64,000 bases of DNA from Spinellus fusiger (taxonomy: Eukaryota > Mucoromycota > Mucoromycetes > Mucorales > Phycomycetaceae), in the NCBI GenBank assembly GCA_025094145.1, contig JALLLS010000060.1:124001-188000 (forward strand), written 5' to 3'. The stretch's first letter is position 1. Every line of letters begins with the position of its first letter. This document shows positions 16,501 to 27,362 of this stretch, one piece after another. Both the position numbers and the translations under genes were made by a program. Below the pieces are notes generated by a model that did not search any database, had not been told where the DNA came from, and saw nothing but the letters and a program-made list of their open reading frames with translations.

Positions 16501-18231
16501 TAACGAGGATTGCTTATAATTTAAGTAGTTATCCTTTTAAACCAAATCAAGTTTTATGTTTTATTTTATGAAAAGCTAATGCAATAATAATACTATTTAA
16601 AATATTTCTGAGGATTGGAGGGTAGATATTTGATTCTTCTTAGAATGAACATGTGTTTGTTACGCTTCACTTTCCTCGATCCGATAAAATTGTTAATAGA
16701 ACTAGCTACGCCACATAATAATTAAATAATAAAGTAATAAAAATAAAAATGAATTTGTAGGATTAAAAACAACATTAAGCTAAACATTACAACAACCCCA
16801 TCAAGTCATTTTCTCTTAGTGGCTGGTGTACACTAGGATTTCTATAGTTGCAAAAAAAAGACCATCCTATCGTTTATTGGTCTTTCACGCATAACACCTC
16901 ACTCTACTAGTGTTATTATTTAACAGCCTGAATCTCAAAAGTAAATCATTTTGATCTCTGAAAGATGTTTCCACAGATTTATGAGTAAACTACCAACTTC
17001 TATATAGCAAATGACATGCAAGATGACAGCTAATAAGGCACACTTATGAGTAGGGTCTTAATTGCCTCATTTTGAACCCTGCGTGCTATAAAGATGACAC
17101 TACATATTTTAATTTGATTGATGAACACAATATGAATGGTACTAATACCAATATAAAATAACAAATCAAGTTAATTTATGCCAGGTAAAACATGTGTAAC
17201 ATCTACTACTAATATCTTAATATGTTGACTCCAAGAAAAGAGAATTTATCTCAAATAGGATTCGACAAATATAAGCCTTTATTCCATTTATGTCTTCATT
17301 AGTATCAGAAAAAAAAGCTTATTTTCTTCTCATCAATACAGTATAAGCTGATAATTACAAGGAAGATGAACTGTATTTGTGGTTATGTATATATAAAGGA
17401 AGTAGTGTTCTTATTTCTATTTAAGATTTCTATTGGTGTGGCTGATAGCATATGCCATTGATATAATTTGTTAGAAAAATAAATAAATCGCATTTTTGCA
17501 CCCTTTTCTTTATTGTGGTGGTGGAATGTAGGACAGTAATCTTTTTTCCATAAAGATATATCCTATTTTAAAATATCCACGTGATTACTAACATCAAATA
17601 AAGTAATAGCTCCATTGTAAGATCGCTTTAGCTGTATATGAGTGAGGGCAATACTGCTCATTATTAGCAAGATTTATTTCTCAAAGGAAGTTTCTTATTT
17701 TATGAAAAGAAATATATATTTTTATATATAACCACTTTTACTCTTGGTAGTGAATGACTGTTTGAAGAACATTTTTCTTTCTACAGAACAGTACTGTGTT
17801 TTCAGGAGTTACTTTTCTTTTAAAAGGACTCCAATAACCACTGTAGGCTCTACGCTTAGAGTTCAATATTCATTATCCATCTCACTATAGCTATAAAGAA
17901 GTCTACTGTGTTTATTAGTACGAGAGTATACAGGTATGACTTGTTATTATTTCCCTTGGTACGTACAAGGATAGATGTGTATATTTAGTAGCTAAATACT
18001 AACAATAAAATATATCAACGGTAATTAAAACATAATCTCTCTTAGCACTAGGAGAAATGGCACACCGGCTGATTTTACAAGTCGAATAAGATATCTGTTT
18101 TCTGTTTATTTTTTGGTTTTTCATAACAGTACTCAGCATGTACTCCTTTTGAGTTCCGAGAAAAAGTAAGTTTGATTTTTTTATATCATTTTTTGACTTA
18201 GGATTTTAACCTTAAATACATCTACTACACA
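13539..18231. other. Gene-poor region
   Basis: About 4.7 kb of AT-rich DNA without a convincing gene. A 93-codon frame at 13782-14060 and a 38-codon frame from 14290 (MSLYTIKSVAPAGY..., followed by a GTAAGT at about 14445) are the only stretches with somewhat coding-like composition, and neither resembles a family I know. The rest shows stops in all frames and no repeat shared with the other nests. Confidence 0.5.
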
Positions 18232-20013
18232 TTATTTTTGAAGTGTTTCCAGATAATCACGGAATAAATCTTCTCGCTTTGTTTTAATTTCAATGGCCTG
18301 GTACCTTTTGTCGTGTTCTAAGATACGTTTTGCGTCTCGCCACCGCATTCCCACCGAGAGGTTAGACGTCCGTAAAAGAGTCATGTACTCTTCTTCCTTT
18401 TGTTTTGTGCTATTGCCTTTATTCTGCCGTAACTTCTTGATGTGTTCTTTAAACATAATCTCTCTCAGCTTGGTCTCTCTCATACCCCTAAACCGTTCAT
18501 CATCTTTAACTTTTCGGCGGAAATCTTCCCAGTACATCTTTTCATTGGCATGTTCTTCTAGTAAATCAGAGTAGTTTTCTTCTGATGACTAGAGTGACAG
18601 TATAAGAAGACAGGGAGGAGGAGAATAACTTGCCTTTTGATTTACTTTTCTTGCTTTGTTTTGCTGAGCAAGTAACCTACAGTAATTGTTAAAGAGGTTC
18701 TTTCGCTTGCTGTGCTGCTGAACCACTAGAAATGCATTCAATCAGTGATTCCTCCAAGTTGAACTTACATGCATAACGTCTATCTCCTATGAGTTTAGGA
18801 AGCTCTTTTTCCCAAGTGGAGTAGGGAGAAATATCCTTTTCTGTTAACATTTGCTATTGAGATTAGCTATATTAGTCTCTCTTTCTCTTCTCATTTTATA
18901 GGCAGCACACTCTACCGTAAACACTTCAATGCATTCTTCTTCTGTAAGGAAAGAGGGTGTTTGAGGTGGCTGCACGTGTGTTTTTTTCTCCACAGGTGCA
19001 GACACTGGCACTGGATGAGGGTATGTGAATGTGGGTGCGGGTTTAGGTATGAGTGTAGGTGTTTCTGTCACTGAAGGAGTGTCTTTCTCTGTAGGTACTT
19101 CTGTCTTGTTATCCGTCTCTGTTGATTCAAACCCAAGATTCTCTACTTCTTCGGGATCCATGTTCTGTAGTTGCCACATAATATCTTCTTCTGTCATTCT
19201 GTTATATATACACAGTGAGTGACTTGTTCCTTATCCAGTCACTTACTCTGTAGCCGCTTCCTCCTCTGCCTTTTTTCGCTTGGCCTCTACCTCAATATCA
19301 TGCTCCAACTTTCTCTTTCTATTTGCCTCTGCTTCTGCCAACTTTTCTTGTCTGGCCTCCTCCTCTGCTTTTAGTCTGGCCTCCTCCTCTGCTCTTTCCT
19401 GCTCTTTCATCTCTTGAATAGGTTCTTTTAATTCTTCAGGCATTTCCCATATAGATTGTTTGTTTTTCTTATCATAGTAGAATTCAACACCCTCTTCTGT
19501 TCGTACAAGCAACCAGTGGGTTCCAGGAATCTTCTTTCTATCAATACACATAGAGTCTCAACGCACTGTTCTTCTAATCCACCCACCCATCCACTGATTT
19601 TCTTTCTTCTTTCTTCTTTTTTCTGCTTACTTTGTCTTTTTTACAACAGGTGCTGGTACTGTTGTTTTGGGAGGAGGTCCAGGCATACCAAAAGGAGGTG
19701 CCATAGGAATCATCCCAGGGTGTCCCATAAACCCACCCACAGGCACAGCAGGCCTCTGCCATGTACTTTGTCCTGTCATGGCGTTGTACCAGTAGGCCTG
19801 TCCACCCGGCCCAGTGTGTTCTGTCCATCCTGGAGGTAGATACGCCATAAACGCAGCTGGATGAGGATATCCCATGGGAGGAGGCGGTGGTCTTCGCTGA
19901 GGTATTCCATATCCGTCTCCTGGTGTTAAATTAGGCTGTTGGTTTTCCATGGCAGATAAATGAGTCGCTTTGTCTACAGTATGAACAGAAGAAGCGTCTC
20001 GAGATGCATCCAT
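18232..20013 (-). CDS. TCERG1: TCERG1/CA150-like WW and FF domain protein
   Basis: Six exons, complement(18232-18588, 18634-18725, 18769-18853, 18916-19198, 19247-19537, 19631-20013), give 496 aa. There are two WW domains (about 62-90, LPPGWTEHTGPGGQAYWYN, and about 130-160, WLLVRTEEGVEFYYD), a charged Glu/Lys/Arg coiled coil, a Thr/Pro linker, then three FF domains. FF1 contains ISPYSTWEKELPKL, the later ones YWEDFRRKVKDDERF and RWRDAKRILEHDKRY. This order matches TCERG1/CA150, which couples RNA polymerase II elongation to splicing in the nucleus; Prp40, with a similar layout, is the main alternative. The exon ending at 18634 uses AAG|GCAAGT; an AAA|GTAAAT donor 12 nt upstream is an in-frame alternative. 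It diverges from the proteasome beta-3 gene across 143 bp. Confidence 0.88.
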
Positions 20014-20057
20014 GGTAAGATGTGTTTGTAGATCTAAAAAGATGAAAAGGTAGCTTG

Positions 20058-20065
20058 TGACGTCA
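20058..20065. promoter_or_regulatory. Palindromic CRE (TGACGTCA) in bidirectional promoter
   Basis: An exact TGACGTCA, the ATF/CREB bZIP consensus, lies in the 143-bp gap between the TCERG1-like gene (start 20013, minus) and the proteasome beta-3 gene (start 20157, plus). As a palindrome it could serve both. Function is inferred. Confidence 0.5.
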
Positions 20066-20156
20066 GAGATAGGACACTGAAGTGATGACGAGGAGTACGT
20101 GTACGTGTCTGTGTCCAAGGTGGAAGCTTTGTTCCTCTTTATTTCTTTTCTTAACA

Positions 20157-20193
20157 ATGGTAAGCCCACAGGCACTCTACAGAATAGAGTCTC

Positions 20194-20224
<31 letters not shown>

Positions 20225-21071
20225 TCTAGTGGTGATGTGTTTATTGTTGTTGTTGTTGTGATATTTCTAGTCAATTATGCAATACAACGGTGGCTCTGTG
20301 GTGGCCATGGTAGGAAAGGACTGCGTGGCCATCGCAGCCGATAAGCGACTTGGACAGCAGTTTATGACAGTGTCTACTGAGTTTCAGAAGATATTCAAAG
20401 CAGGAGAAAGAACCTTTGTTGGACTGCCTGGACTTGCTACAGACGTACTCACCTTGTAAGTGACAGGTTTCTTCATCGCGAACTGATGGTTGGTGTTAGG
20501 TCTGAGAAGTTTCGTTCCAAGGTCAATATGTACAAAATGCAGGAAGAAAGAGAGATGGAGCCCAAGACACTTGCTCATGTAGTCTCTTCTACACTGTATG
20601 AGCGAAGGTAAAGGCTGATGCGTGTGATGTGTGTGATGCGTGTGATGTGTGGATATTGAATGCAGTGGTAGATTTGGTCCTTACTTTGTAGAGCCTGTTG
20701 TGGCTGGACTGGGCAAGGACAACAAGCCCTTTATATGCTCTATGGACTTGATTGGCTGTATCAACTTTGCCAAGGACTTTGTAGTGAGTGGAACAGCAGG
20801 ACCCAACTTGTATGGCATGTGTGAATCATTGTGGGAGGCAGACTTGGAGCCTGAGGATCTTTTTGAGACTATTTCACAGGCATTGTTGAATGCACAAGAC
20901 AGAGATGCTCTGTCAGGGTGGGGTGCTGTTGTTCATGTTATGTAAGTGGGATATCTATGGTGAGGTGCCTAACCGTGTATAGTACAAAGGACAGCATTAT
21001 TACACGTACCTTGAAAGCACGCCAGGTAGGTCGAGCCAGTGGAATTCTACTGACAATGTGTATAGGATTAA
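20157..21071 (+). CDS. PUP3: 20S proteasome subunit beta type-3
   Basis: Six exons, 20157-20159, 20271-20455, 20500-20607, 20672-20941, 20983-21025 and 21066-21071, give 204 aa (human PSMB3 has 205). The first coding exon is only the ATG, followed by GTAAGC. The second starts TCA ATT ATG, giving [11 protein letters not shown] as in other beta-3 subunits. The last exon is six nucleotides (GAT TAA), giving the C-terminus LKARQD. Hallmarks include GLATDV, RFGPYF, EPVVAGL, CSMDLIG and [16 protein letters not shown]. Beta-3 is a non-catalytic subunit of the inner rings of the 20S core in nucleus and cytosol. Starting at the internal ATG (20277) would lose only three residues. The 111-nt first intron contains a CT repeat. 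Confidence 0.95.
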
Positions 21072-21650
21072 ATAAGAATAAACAAATTTGCCATTGGAAC
21101 AGTCCATCTCCATCTATCTATAGAAAGAAGAAGAATGAGAGATGTAAAGAGAGAAGGAATTGGGTGTATGAGTAAGGACAGAGAGTAGCACGGTGGATTA
21201 AAGGCATCATCAATACTATAAGAATCTAATGTGGATCTTATATAGTCATTGCACAGCCAGAAAAATAAAAGAAATACTCTCTTTCTCTCTTTCTCTCTTC
21301 TCGTATAAAATCACCCTCCATAGACATATCAATAGAAACAGTACAGAATATAAATGCAATGCGATGGACTGCTCTTTTCTCTCTTTTCTCTCTAAAGAAC
21401 ACGGCGAATGCCTTGTCACTGCAGTCAGTAAAGGAAAGAAAAAAGATATCTCTTTCCTTAATGTCTCTTTCTTAATAAAGTAATCTCCTATTCTTTGCAG
21501 TGTCTCCCTTTTTTAAAAAAACACTGTCTCATCACGTGCAGTGACCTGTTGCGGACATTGACGTAAGCAAAAGGCCACGTACAACCCCTCAACTTCCTGG
21601 CATAAGTTCAAGCATCCATAAAAGTACTTTTTTCAGTATCTTAAACAACT
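21072..21650. other. Intergenic region and Rpt5 promoter
   Basis: About 580 bp between the two proteasome genes. It has CTCTTT-rich tracts (21270-21390) and no recognisable ORF of its own. The proximal part has GTGACCTGTTGCGG and a TGACGTAA element. Confidence 0.55.
21559..21566 (+). promoter_or_regulatory. CRE-like TGACGTAA upstream of Rpt5
   Basis: TGACGTAA, a bZIP (ATF/CREB-type) half-palindromic site, lies 85 bp before the Rpt5 start. The related TGACGTCA is in front of the neighbouring proteasome beta-3 gene. No copy of the yeast proteasome element GGTGGCAAA was seen here. Confidence 0.4.
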
Positions 21651-23264
21651 ATGGCAACCCTTGAAGACAAAGCATTATGGGAAGGCGATGAAGAGATTGG
21701 AAAAGAAATCCTTGGTCTGTCTTCTGAGGAGATCGTAAACAGAACGCGTCTGCTGCAGAATGATATCAAGGTAAGCATAGATGAAAGCCAAGCTGTGCCT
21801 AGAAATACGTCTGCTTTGCCTCGCTAAGTAAAAGAGAAAGAGAAAAGAACAAGGCTTATAAACACATGTGTCCAAGGTGATGAAATCAGAATTCCTCCGT
21901 CTACAACACGAGCAGGTGGAATTCAAAGAAAGAATCAAGGATAACAAGGAGAAGATCAAACTGAATAAGCAGCTGCCTTACCTAGTGGCCAATGTAGTAG
22001 AGGTAAAGGTGTAGTCATACAGATGCCTTGTTGGATTATGGCAGGACTTTCTTTTTTCTTTTTTTCTTTTTTGCTCATTGGGGTATCTTTTGTTGATTAG
22101 CTTCTTGACACTGCACCAGAAGAAGAGGATGACGGTGCTAATGTTGATTTGGACTCCCAGAGAAAGGGAAAGTGTGCTGTCATCAAGACATCTACACGAC
22201 AGGTAAGTTGGCTATTTACATGAAGAAATAAGTGTAAGAGCTGTATCCATTAGACTATATTCCTGCCCCTCATTGGTTTGGTGGATCCTGAAGAGTTGAA
22301 GCCTGGAGATATTATTGGTGTGAATAAGGACAGTTTCTTGATCTTGGATACATTGCCAACAGAGTAAGCACACACTTCTACCATAGAATGCTTATGATTA
22401 GATATGACTCCCGTGTCAAGGCAATGGAGGTGGATGAGAAGCCAACAGAAGACTACAATGATATTGGTGGTTTGGATAAGCAGATTGAGGAATTAGTAGA
22501 AGCAGTTGTATTGCCCATGACACATGCCGATCGCTTCAAGAATATCGGCATTAAACCACCCAAAGGTGTGCTTATGTATGGACCTCCTGGTACTGGAAAG
22601 ACACTCTTAGCCAGAGCATGTGCTGCACAGACAAACTCTACCTATCTTAAACTGGCTGGTCCTCAGCTTGTACAAATGTTCATTGGTGATGGTGCTAAAT
22701 TAGTGCGTGATGCATTCAATCTCGCCAAGGAAAAGGCACCTGCAATCATCTTTATTGATGAATTGGATGCCATTGGTACAAAGCGTTTTGATTCTGAAAA
22801 GTCGGGTGATCGTGAAGTGCAGCGTACTATGTTGGAGCTTCTCAATCAGTTGGACGGGTTCTCTTCTGATGAACGTATCAAAGTCATTGCAGCCACTAAT
22901 CGAATTGATATTCTTGATCCTGCATTGTTGCGTTCTGGTAGATTGGATCGTAAGATTGAATTCCCTCTTCCCAATGAAGAAGGAAGAGCACGGATTATAC
23001 AGATCCACTCGAGAAAGATGAATGTTAGTAAAGACGTCAATTTTGAAGAACTGTCACGATGCTGTGATGAATTCAATGGTGCACAATGCAAGGCTATCTG
23101 TGTAGAGAGTAAGTGATAATTTATGAATAGAGTATTAATATATGATATTAGGTGGTATGTTGGCATTAAGAAGAGGAGCTGTAGAAATCACACACGAGGA
23201 CTTTATGGATGCTATTCAAGAAGTACAAGCCAAGAAGAAGATGACACTGCAATACTATGCATAA
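21651..23264 (+). CDS. RPT5: 26S proteasome regulatory ATPase Rpt5 (subunit 6A)
   Basis: Six exons, 21651-21770, 21877-22002, 22101-22202, 22254-22363, 22402-23108 and 23152-23264, give 425 aa, close to the family length (yeast 434). The N-terminal coiled coil is followed by an OB fold and the AAA+ domain: Walker A GPPGTGKT (about 213-220), Walker [12 protein letters not shown], sensor region [18 protein letters not shown] with its arginine fingers. The C-terminus QYYA fits the HbYX motif that docks Rpt5 into pockets of the 20S alpha ring and opens the gate. It works in the Rpt1-6 ring that unfolds ubiquitinated substrates. It lies 579 bp downstream of the proteasome beta-3 gene in the same direction. 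Confidence 0.97.
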
Positions 23265-25751
23265 ATAAATTCATATTTATGGGACACTCTATAATCTTCT
23301 GAAAGAGCCACCACATCAGCAGCTGTTCATCAATGAGAAGATGTGTAGGTTTGATGTTCATGATTACATTCTAGTGATCTGGTGGTGTATTGTCTTTACG
23401 CACCGAGAAATGTTTGAGATTTAGAAGAAAACACTCCTTTTTAGAATACAAAAAGGGAGAAGACTCTCTGTTCTTTACACATCCTCGGGGTTATATTAGG
23501 CCTTACTGTTGGGATGATATGAATGAGTCTTTTCTAGTCAGTTTCTTGATGGGCTGTAGGTACAGATAAATCTAGTCATGGAAATGTGCAAGTTATCCTA
23601 TACATTAGATAGACTGTACCTATTCTCGTATTAATACCAGGTATTGCTACGATTAACCTATTTTATTATTATTATTATTATTATTTCTAGTAGCCACTTG
23701 GCCCGCAGTGGGTCATGACTGCTATCCCTTTGGGCTCATAACTAAAGCCAATGCTTATCAGAATTGTGTGTTTTATAGTGCTGATATCTATTCCTGGGAT
23801 CCAGATTTCGAATTAGTATTATAGTGTCCCGTGAAAGAATGTATCCGACAAAAAGACACAGCTGTTTTTTTTTCATGAATACCTAACTGCTAAGGAGCTC
23901 ATTTTGTAAAATAAAAAAATCTATAAGACAGAAACTGTCATAATCTAAACATCATTATTATGAATACATATCACCTATTATTTATTGAGAGACAAAACAT
24001 AGATTCGTTTGATTACCCCTTATTGTATACCCTAGTGAATAAGTAAAAGACCATGAATGAGCCACTTCAGCCTTCATCACAAATAGACCTCTTTCCGTGG
24101 GATATGTCTTGTCAATAGGCTATAGCCTTCTGAATATTTTCTGTAACAGTCCTTATGGCAATAAATCGTATTGACCAATCATTTATATAATTATAATCTG
24201 TTTATGTAAAAATAATCCATTTATGTATATTATACATTTGCACACTCTGATGTAAGAAATGATTTGACAATCACTCAACACGGGAAAAAAGATGAATGTT
24301 TAAAATCCAGTGATCCTCTAGTGTGTATTAAGCAATATTGGAAAAAACCATGAAATCTAAAATGCCCAAAAGATCCACAGCTCTACTCTTAGCTAGGGCG
24401 TTGACTTTGAGAAGGGTAGGAGTGCTGAAGTTACAAAGAAGAAGTAAGGAGACATAACAATTATCAACAGAACAAAAGGACTCAAAAATAAGCTCTTAGT
24501 CACCCTTAATCACTTTGAAAGAATCTTAAAATCGTTGAAAAACCTTAAAAAAATATTCAAAATAGGATTCCCTGTCTATAGCATAACTTATTCTGTTAGT
24601 TTAAAGATGCCTTTGTAAAGACTAGCTAGACTTGTTCTTATGACTCCAACAGGTTTATCTAAGAGAAAATCCCAAGATTATAGTATATTGCTGAGTAAAC
24701 ATAATATAACCAAGAAAATAGGTATCAAGACACTCGAGTGAATTTATGAAAAGTGTAAAATAGTCCACAGCCTTGTCAGCCAAACTAAGAGAAAAGAACA
24801 ATTTCAAAGTCCAGTGTGGTTGTAACTGTATTGAAACAAAGATACTGTTATCTGTTTTTACATCCTTCTACGTCTAAACTCATCAATAACGCCACCATGA
24901 CTGGTTGGATCCAAACAACTTTTCTAATAATATTGACACTCACTAGGAAGTGACTGCATAGATAAGACATAGACCTCAGAAAGTACACTCATGTATTAAA
25001 GACACTTTGTCCTCAGTTGAAAGGGTTTTCATTTCTAAACACTGGGTTCAGTTACCAACCACAGAGATTTCATCTCGGTTACCATAACAGCAATAGAAAC
25101 AAGACTATGGAAGACATCAGGCATAAGACTCCAATGAATTATCCCAGTTGGGACTTAAATTTCATAGAGTATATTTATGTGGTTACTTATAACAAGTCAT
25201 CCAAAAAAAAAAAAAAAAGTCCTATTACATAAACTATCAGCAGATGAAGTCTGCCTTGGCACTGGGATGTTGCTGAACACCTAAATGCTTCACAAACCAT
25301 TTTATTGTCGGCAGAAATGGAAACAATAGAGTATGATCCCTGCTAAAGATGACCCTGTAAAACACAAATTAACTACCCAATCAGATTGTTCTCATTGTCA
25401 TAAGATGATAGGTTTCTATCAGAATTCGAATGCTTTTATAGACGTAATTTATATAGTTATTGCCATGGCAAATAAAAGTTTATTAATAAAATAAAAAGTC
25501 GACGGGAGTTTGAAAGCTTTGTATTTCTTTGAGGTTATTTAAAATTCAGATAATCCTGCAGAATCTTCATCACTTTTGGATCTACTAAGCCTGTGCAATA
25601 TATATATTCTTTTGTGTTTATAAAGCAAAAAGTTATTCCTAAATCATCATACTTTATAATGAGACACATCACTGGGAATTTATACATTACACAGAGGCAT
25701 TTAAAGGAGAGATAAGTAGGACTAAGGAAACAGGATAACTTTTTACAAGAC
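23265..25751. other. Gene-poor region downstream of Rpt5
   Basis: About 2.5 kb without a convincing gene. It includes a short ATT repeat at 23661-23690. Around 25080-25200 a frame containing MNYPSWDLNFIEYIY loosely recalls the third-acidic-residue region of Tc1 transposases (PAQSPDLNPIE), so a very old mariner relic is possible but not demonstrable. Confidence 0.45.
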
Positions 25752-25788
25752 TACACACCAAGAGATGTTTGGGATATATAAGAAAATA

Positions 25789-27362
25789 CACCTTTTTCGG
25801 AAAGTATTCGCACAACCTCAGAAAAAAATCGCACACTTTTTTTTTTCACTTTTCGCACAGTTTATATTTTACTTTTTGCACAATTTCATAAATTCTTTTT
25901 GCACAAAGTGTGCGAAATACTATTTTTTCAACAATGAGCTTACAAATCTACTATGAAGATGGACAGGGAAATACTATAGATGAATCGGGAAATAAGCCCA
26001 TATTGATGGATGTAGATAAAGAATCTTTTCCTCTTCAAAACATCGTAGACTACAGTACTTACTTGGACTTGAAACCACCCGAGAAGCCTCAGCCAAAACC
26101 CAAGGCCACCAAGAAGGATACAACTTCTACTCCAGCACCTGTGTCTTACTACAAGAAACATAGTGATGATGTTAAAGGTTACTTTTTTCATCTGGTTTAT
26201 GAACTAGATATGACTGCAGGTAAAGCAGCTAAGCAGTTGGGTATTGCTCGTCGAACCGCATACGACTGGCTTAAAAGAGATCAGGAACAAATTATGCAAA
26301 ATATGAACAGAGATCTCGAAGTTGAGCCAGTAGAGACCCCAAAAATGGGCCGACCAGCATTATTAAATGAAGACCATAAGAAACATCTTTCTGAAAAGTT
26401 CTTGGATCACCCTTCTGCAACGTTAGATCAAGCAATGGACAGTCTTGATGAGCAGCTCAAAGACTTGAAAGTTGCCAAGACAACGGTTTACAGCTTTATG
26501 ACAGAAAAGTGTGCCTTGTCATTTAAGAAAGCACACCTTTATTCAAAGGAAAGAAACTCGCCTGAGTATTGAGAAAAGATTTGACTGGGTTATCAGATGG
26601 AACCAAACAGACATGGATTACAATAGTAACTGTGTGTTTATTGATGAGTCCGCTTTTCATATAAATCTGAAAGGAACCATGGCTTAGTCGAAGAAAGGAA
26701 CCAGAGCAGAGGTTGTTCAGCCCACAACAAGAGCAAAAACAATAACAATTTTGGGAGCTATATCTTCTCGTGGTATTATTAATGTTAAAGTAAGAGTGCC
26801 TTATACTTCTTCACCAAGAAAAAGAAAAGCAAACGGAGCAACCAAAATGCAGAAAACTACTGGAACAGTTACTGGTCATTACTTTAACTTTATTGCAAGT
26901 ACTTTGGATGTTTTGGATCTTTACAATGCATTTAAAGGACATTATATAATAATAGATAATGCACCTATCCACACAGCTGAAAGTATTAGCAGACTTATTG
27001 AAAGTCGTGGCTATGGATGTGTATACCCTCCACCCTACTCTCCTGAGCTTAATCCCATTGAGCAATTTTGGTCTTGTGAAGAGTAAGCTTAAAAGAAAAA
27101 AGCTATTAGAAAATGAGACGTTAAACATGAGGATCACTGAAGCATGTAGCAATATTCTTATCAGTGATCTTAAGGGATTTTGTCGTTACTCTTCTAAATT
27201 TAAAACAGATTCAAGTAGACATACCCTTTAATAAATTTCGCACTTTGTGCAAAAAGAATTTATGAAATTGTGCAAAAAGTAAAATATAAACTGTGCGAAA
27301 AGTGAAAAAAAAAAGTGTGCGATTTTTTTCTGAGGTTGTGCGAATACTTTCCGAAAAAGGTG
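25789..27362 (+). mobile_element. Mariner-type transposon with about 130-bp TIRs
   Basis: The ends are near-perfect inverted repeats, outermost CACCTTTTTCGGAAAGTATT, flanked by TA on both sides (25787-25788 and 27363-27364). The repeats hold the phrases TTCGCACAACCTCAG and TTTGCACAA. The element is inserted within an R1 element. The 1574-bp length is typical for a one-gene Tc1/mariner element. Confidence 0.95.
25934..27231 (+). pseudogene. Mariner-type DDE transposase, broken
   Basis: From the ATG at 25934 (MSLQIYYEDGQG) the first frame encodes a helix-turn-helix part (GKAAKQLGIARRTAYDWLKR) and stops at 26572 after NSPEY. The catalytic part continues in another frame with VFIDESAFH (first Asp), IIIDNAPIH (second Asp) and SPELNPIEQFWS (Glu), then shifts again near 27072 to the tail VKSKLKRKKLLENETL. 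There is also an in-frame TAG at about 26684, where a Trp codon TGG is expected (AWSKKGT context). Two frameshifts and one stop make it inactive, although the catalytic triad and both TIRs are kept, so decay is fairly recent. The family is Tc1/mariner-IS630. Confidence 0.9.

Noticed and set aside
24880..25340. Possible ancient Tc1 transposase piece (MNYPSWDLNFIEYIY)
   Set aside because: The resemblance to the third-acidic-residue region is limited to a few residues and no terminal repeats or other domains were found.
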